Assembly: GCA_015487825.1 (NCBI GenBank)
Contig: WFOZ01000584.1
Location: 1 to 6,316, forward strand
Reading direction: 5' to 3'
DNA: 6,316 nucleotides
Origin: Planctomycetaceae bacterium
GTDB lineage: Bacteria > Planctomycetota > Planctomycetia > Planctomycetales > Planctomycetaceae
Part shown: in pieces, positions 6,293 to 6,316 of the stretch
How positions within the stretch are numbered: the first letter of the stretch is position 1
Layout of the letters: the number at the start of each line of letters is the position of its first letter
Translations under genes and position numbers: made by a program
The notes under the pieces: generated by a model
What the model was told of the DNA's origin: nothing
Seen by the model: only the letters and a program-made list of their open reading frames with translations
Database searches by the model: none

Positions 6293-6316
6293 GTTCCCAA
6301 GCTCCTGCTTGGGAAC
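6293..6316. repeat. REP-type perfect palindrome at window edge
   Basis: GTTCCCAAGC (6293-6302) and GCTTGGGAAC (6307-6316) are perfect complements with a TCCT loop, preceded by AACTC. The form is that of the GTTCCCA(N)TGGGAAC palindromes dispersed in many bacterial genomes and often linked to REP-associated tyrosine (Y1) transposases. The window ends exactly at the arm, so more repeat or a second copy may follow. No transposase is visible here. Confidence 0.65.

Noticed and set aside
1..6316. tRNA, rRNA, CRISPR array, riboswitch or defence/toxin module
   Set aside because: I saw no cloverleaf, no regularly spaced direct repeats, no recognisable riboswitch core and no toxin-antitoxin or nuclease gene in the window.

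Overview
The window looks like chromosomal DNA from a Gram-negative, LPS-bearing bacterium, most plausibly a planctomycete of the Gimesia/Planctomycetaceae type. This is inferred from the gene styles: a Tat-exported sialidase-like protein, a GT39/PMT_2 enzyme paired with PAP2, an LptF/G-type permease and moderate G+C. No marker gene is present to prove it. All five genes that can be supported lie on the minus strand, and no convincing plus-strand gene was seen.

Read in the direction of transcription (right to left), the layout is as follows. (1) The right end stops inside a short perfect palindrome of REP/RAYT type (6293-6316), followed by a leader of about 175 nt. (2) A Tat-signal, Asp-box sialidase-like protein lies at 6116-4845. 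(3) A 407-nt gene-free stretch (4844-4438) holds a hairpin of the GGTGTGC/GCACACC kind and an 8-nt inverted repeat. (4) A solitary LptF/LptG-family permease lies at 4437-3310. (5) The next spacer is 219 nt and contains an AT-rich hairpin and a striking ~100-nt nested inverted repeat (3161-3262). (6) A GT39/ArnT-like membrane glycosyltransferase (3090-1444) and a PAP2 phosphatase (1432-632) are separated by only 11 nt and form an evident two-gene operon. (7) A 259-nt spacer holds a candidate terminator, a GC-rich hairpin, a promoter-like sequence and a palindrome. (8) A DUF5684 small membrane protein starts at 372 and runs off the left edge.

Three of the five genes concern the envelope. The permease family moves LPS out of the inner membrane, GT39/ArnT-like enzymes transfer sugars from polyprenyl-phosphate at the periplasmic face, and PAP2 enzymes remove phosphate from polyprenyl-pyrophosphate or lipid A-like substrates. 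A role in modifying a surface glycolipid or glycan is a reasonable inference, but the sugar, acceptor and phosphatase substrate cannot be read from sequence. I did not find a clearly new defence or mobile system. The most unusual non-coding item is the nested inverted repeat at 3161-3262.
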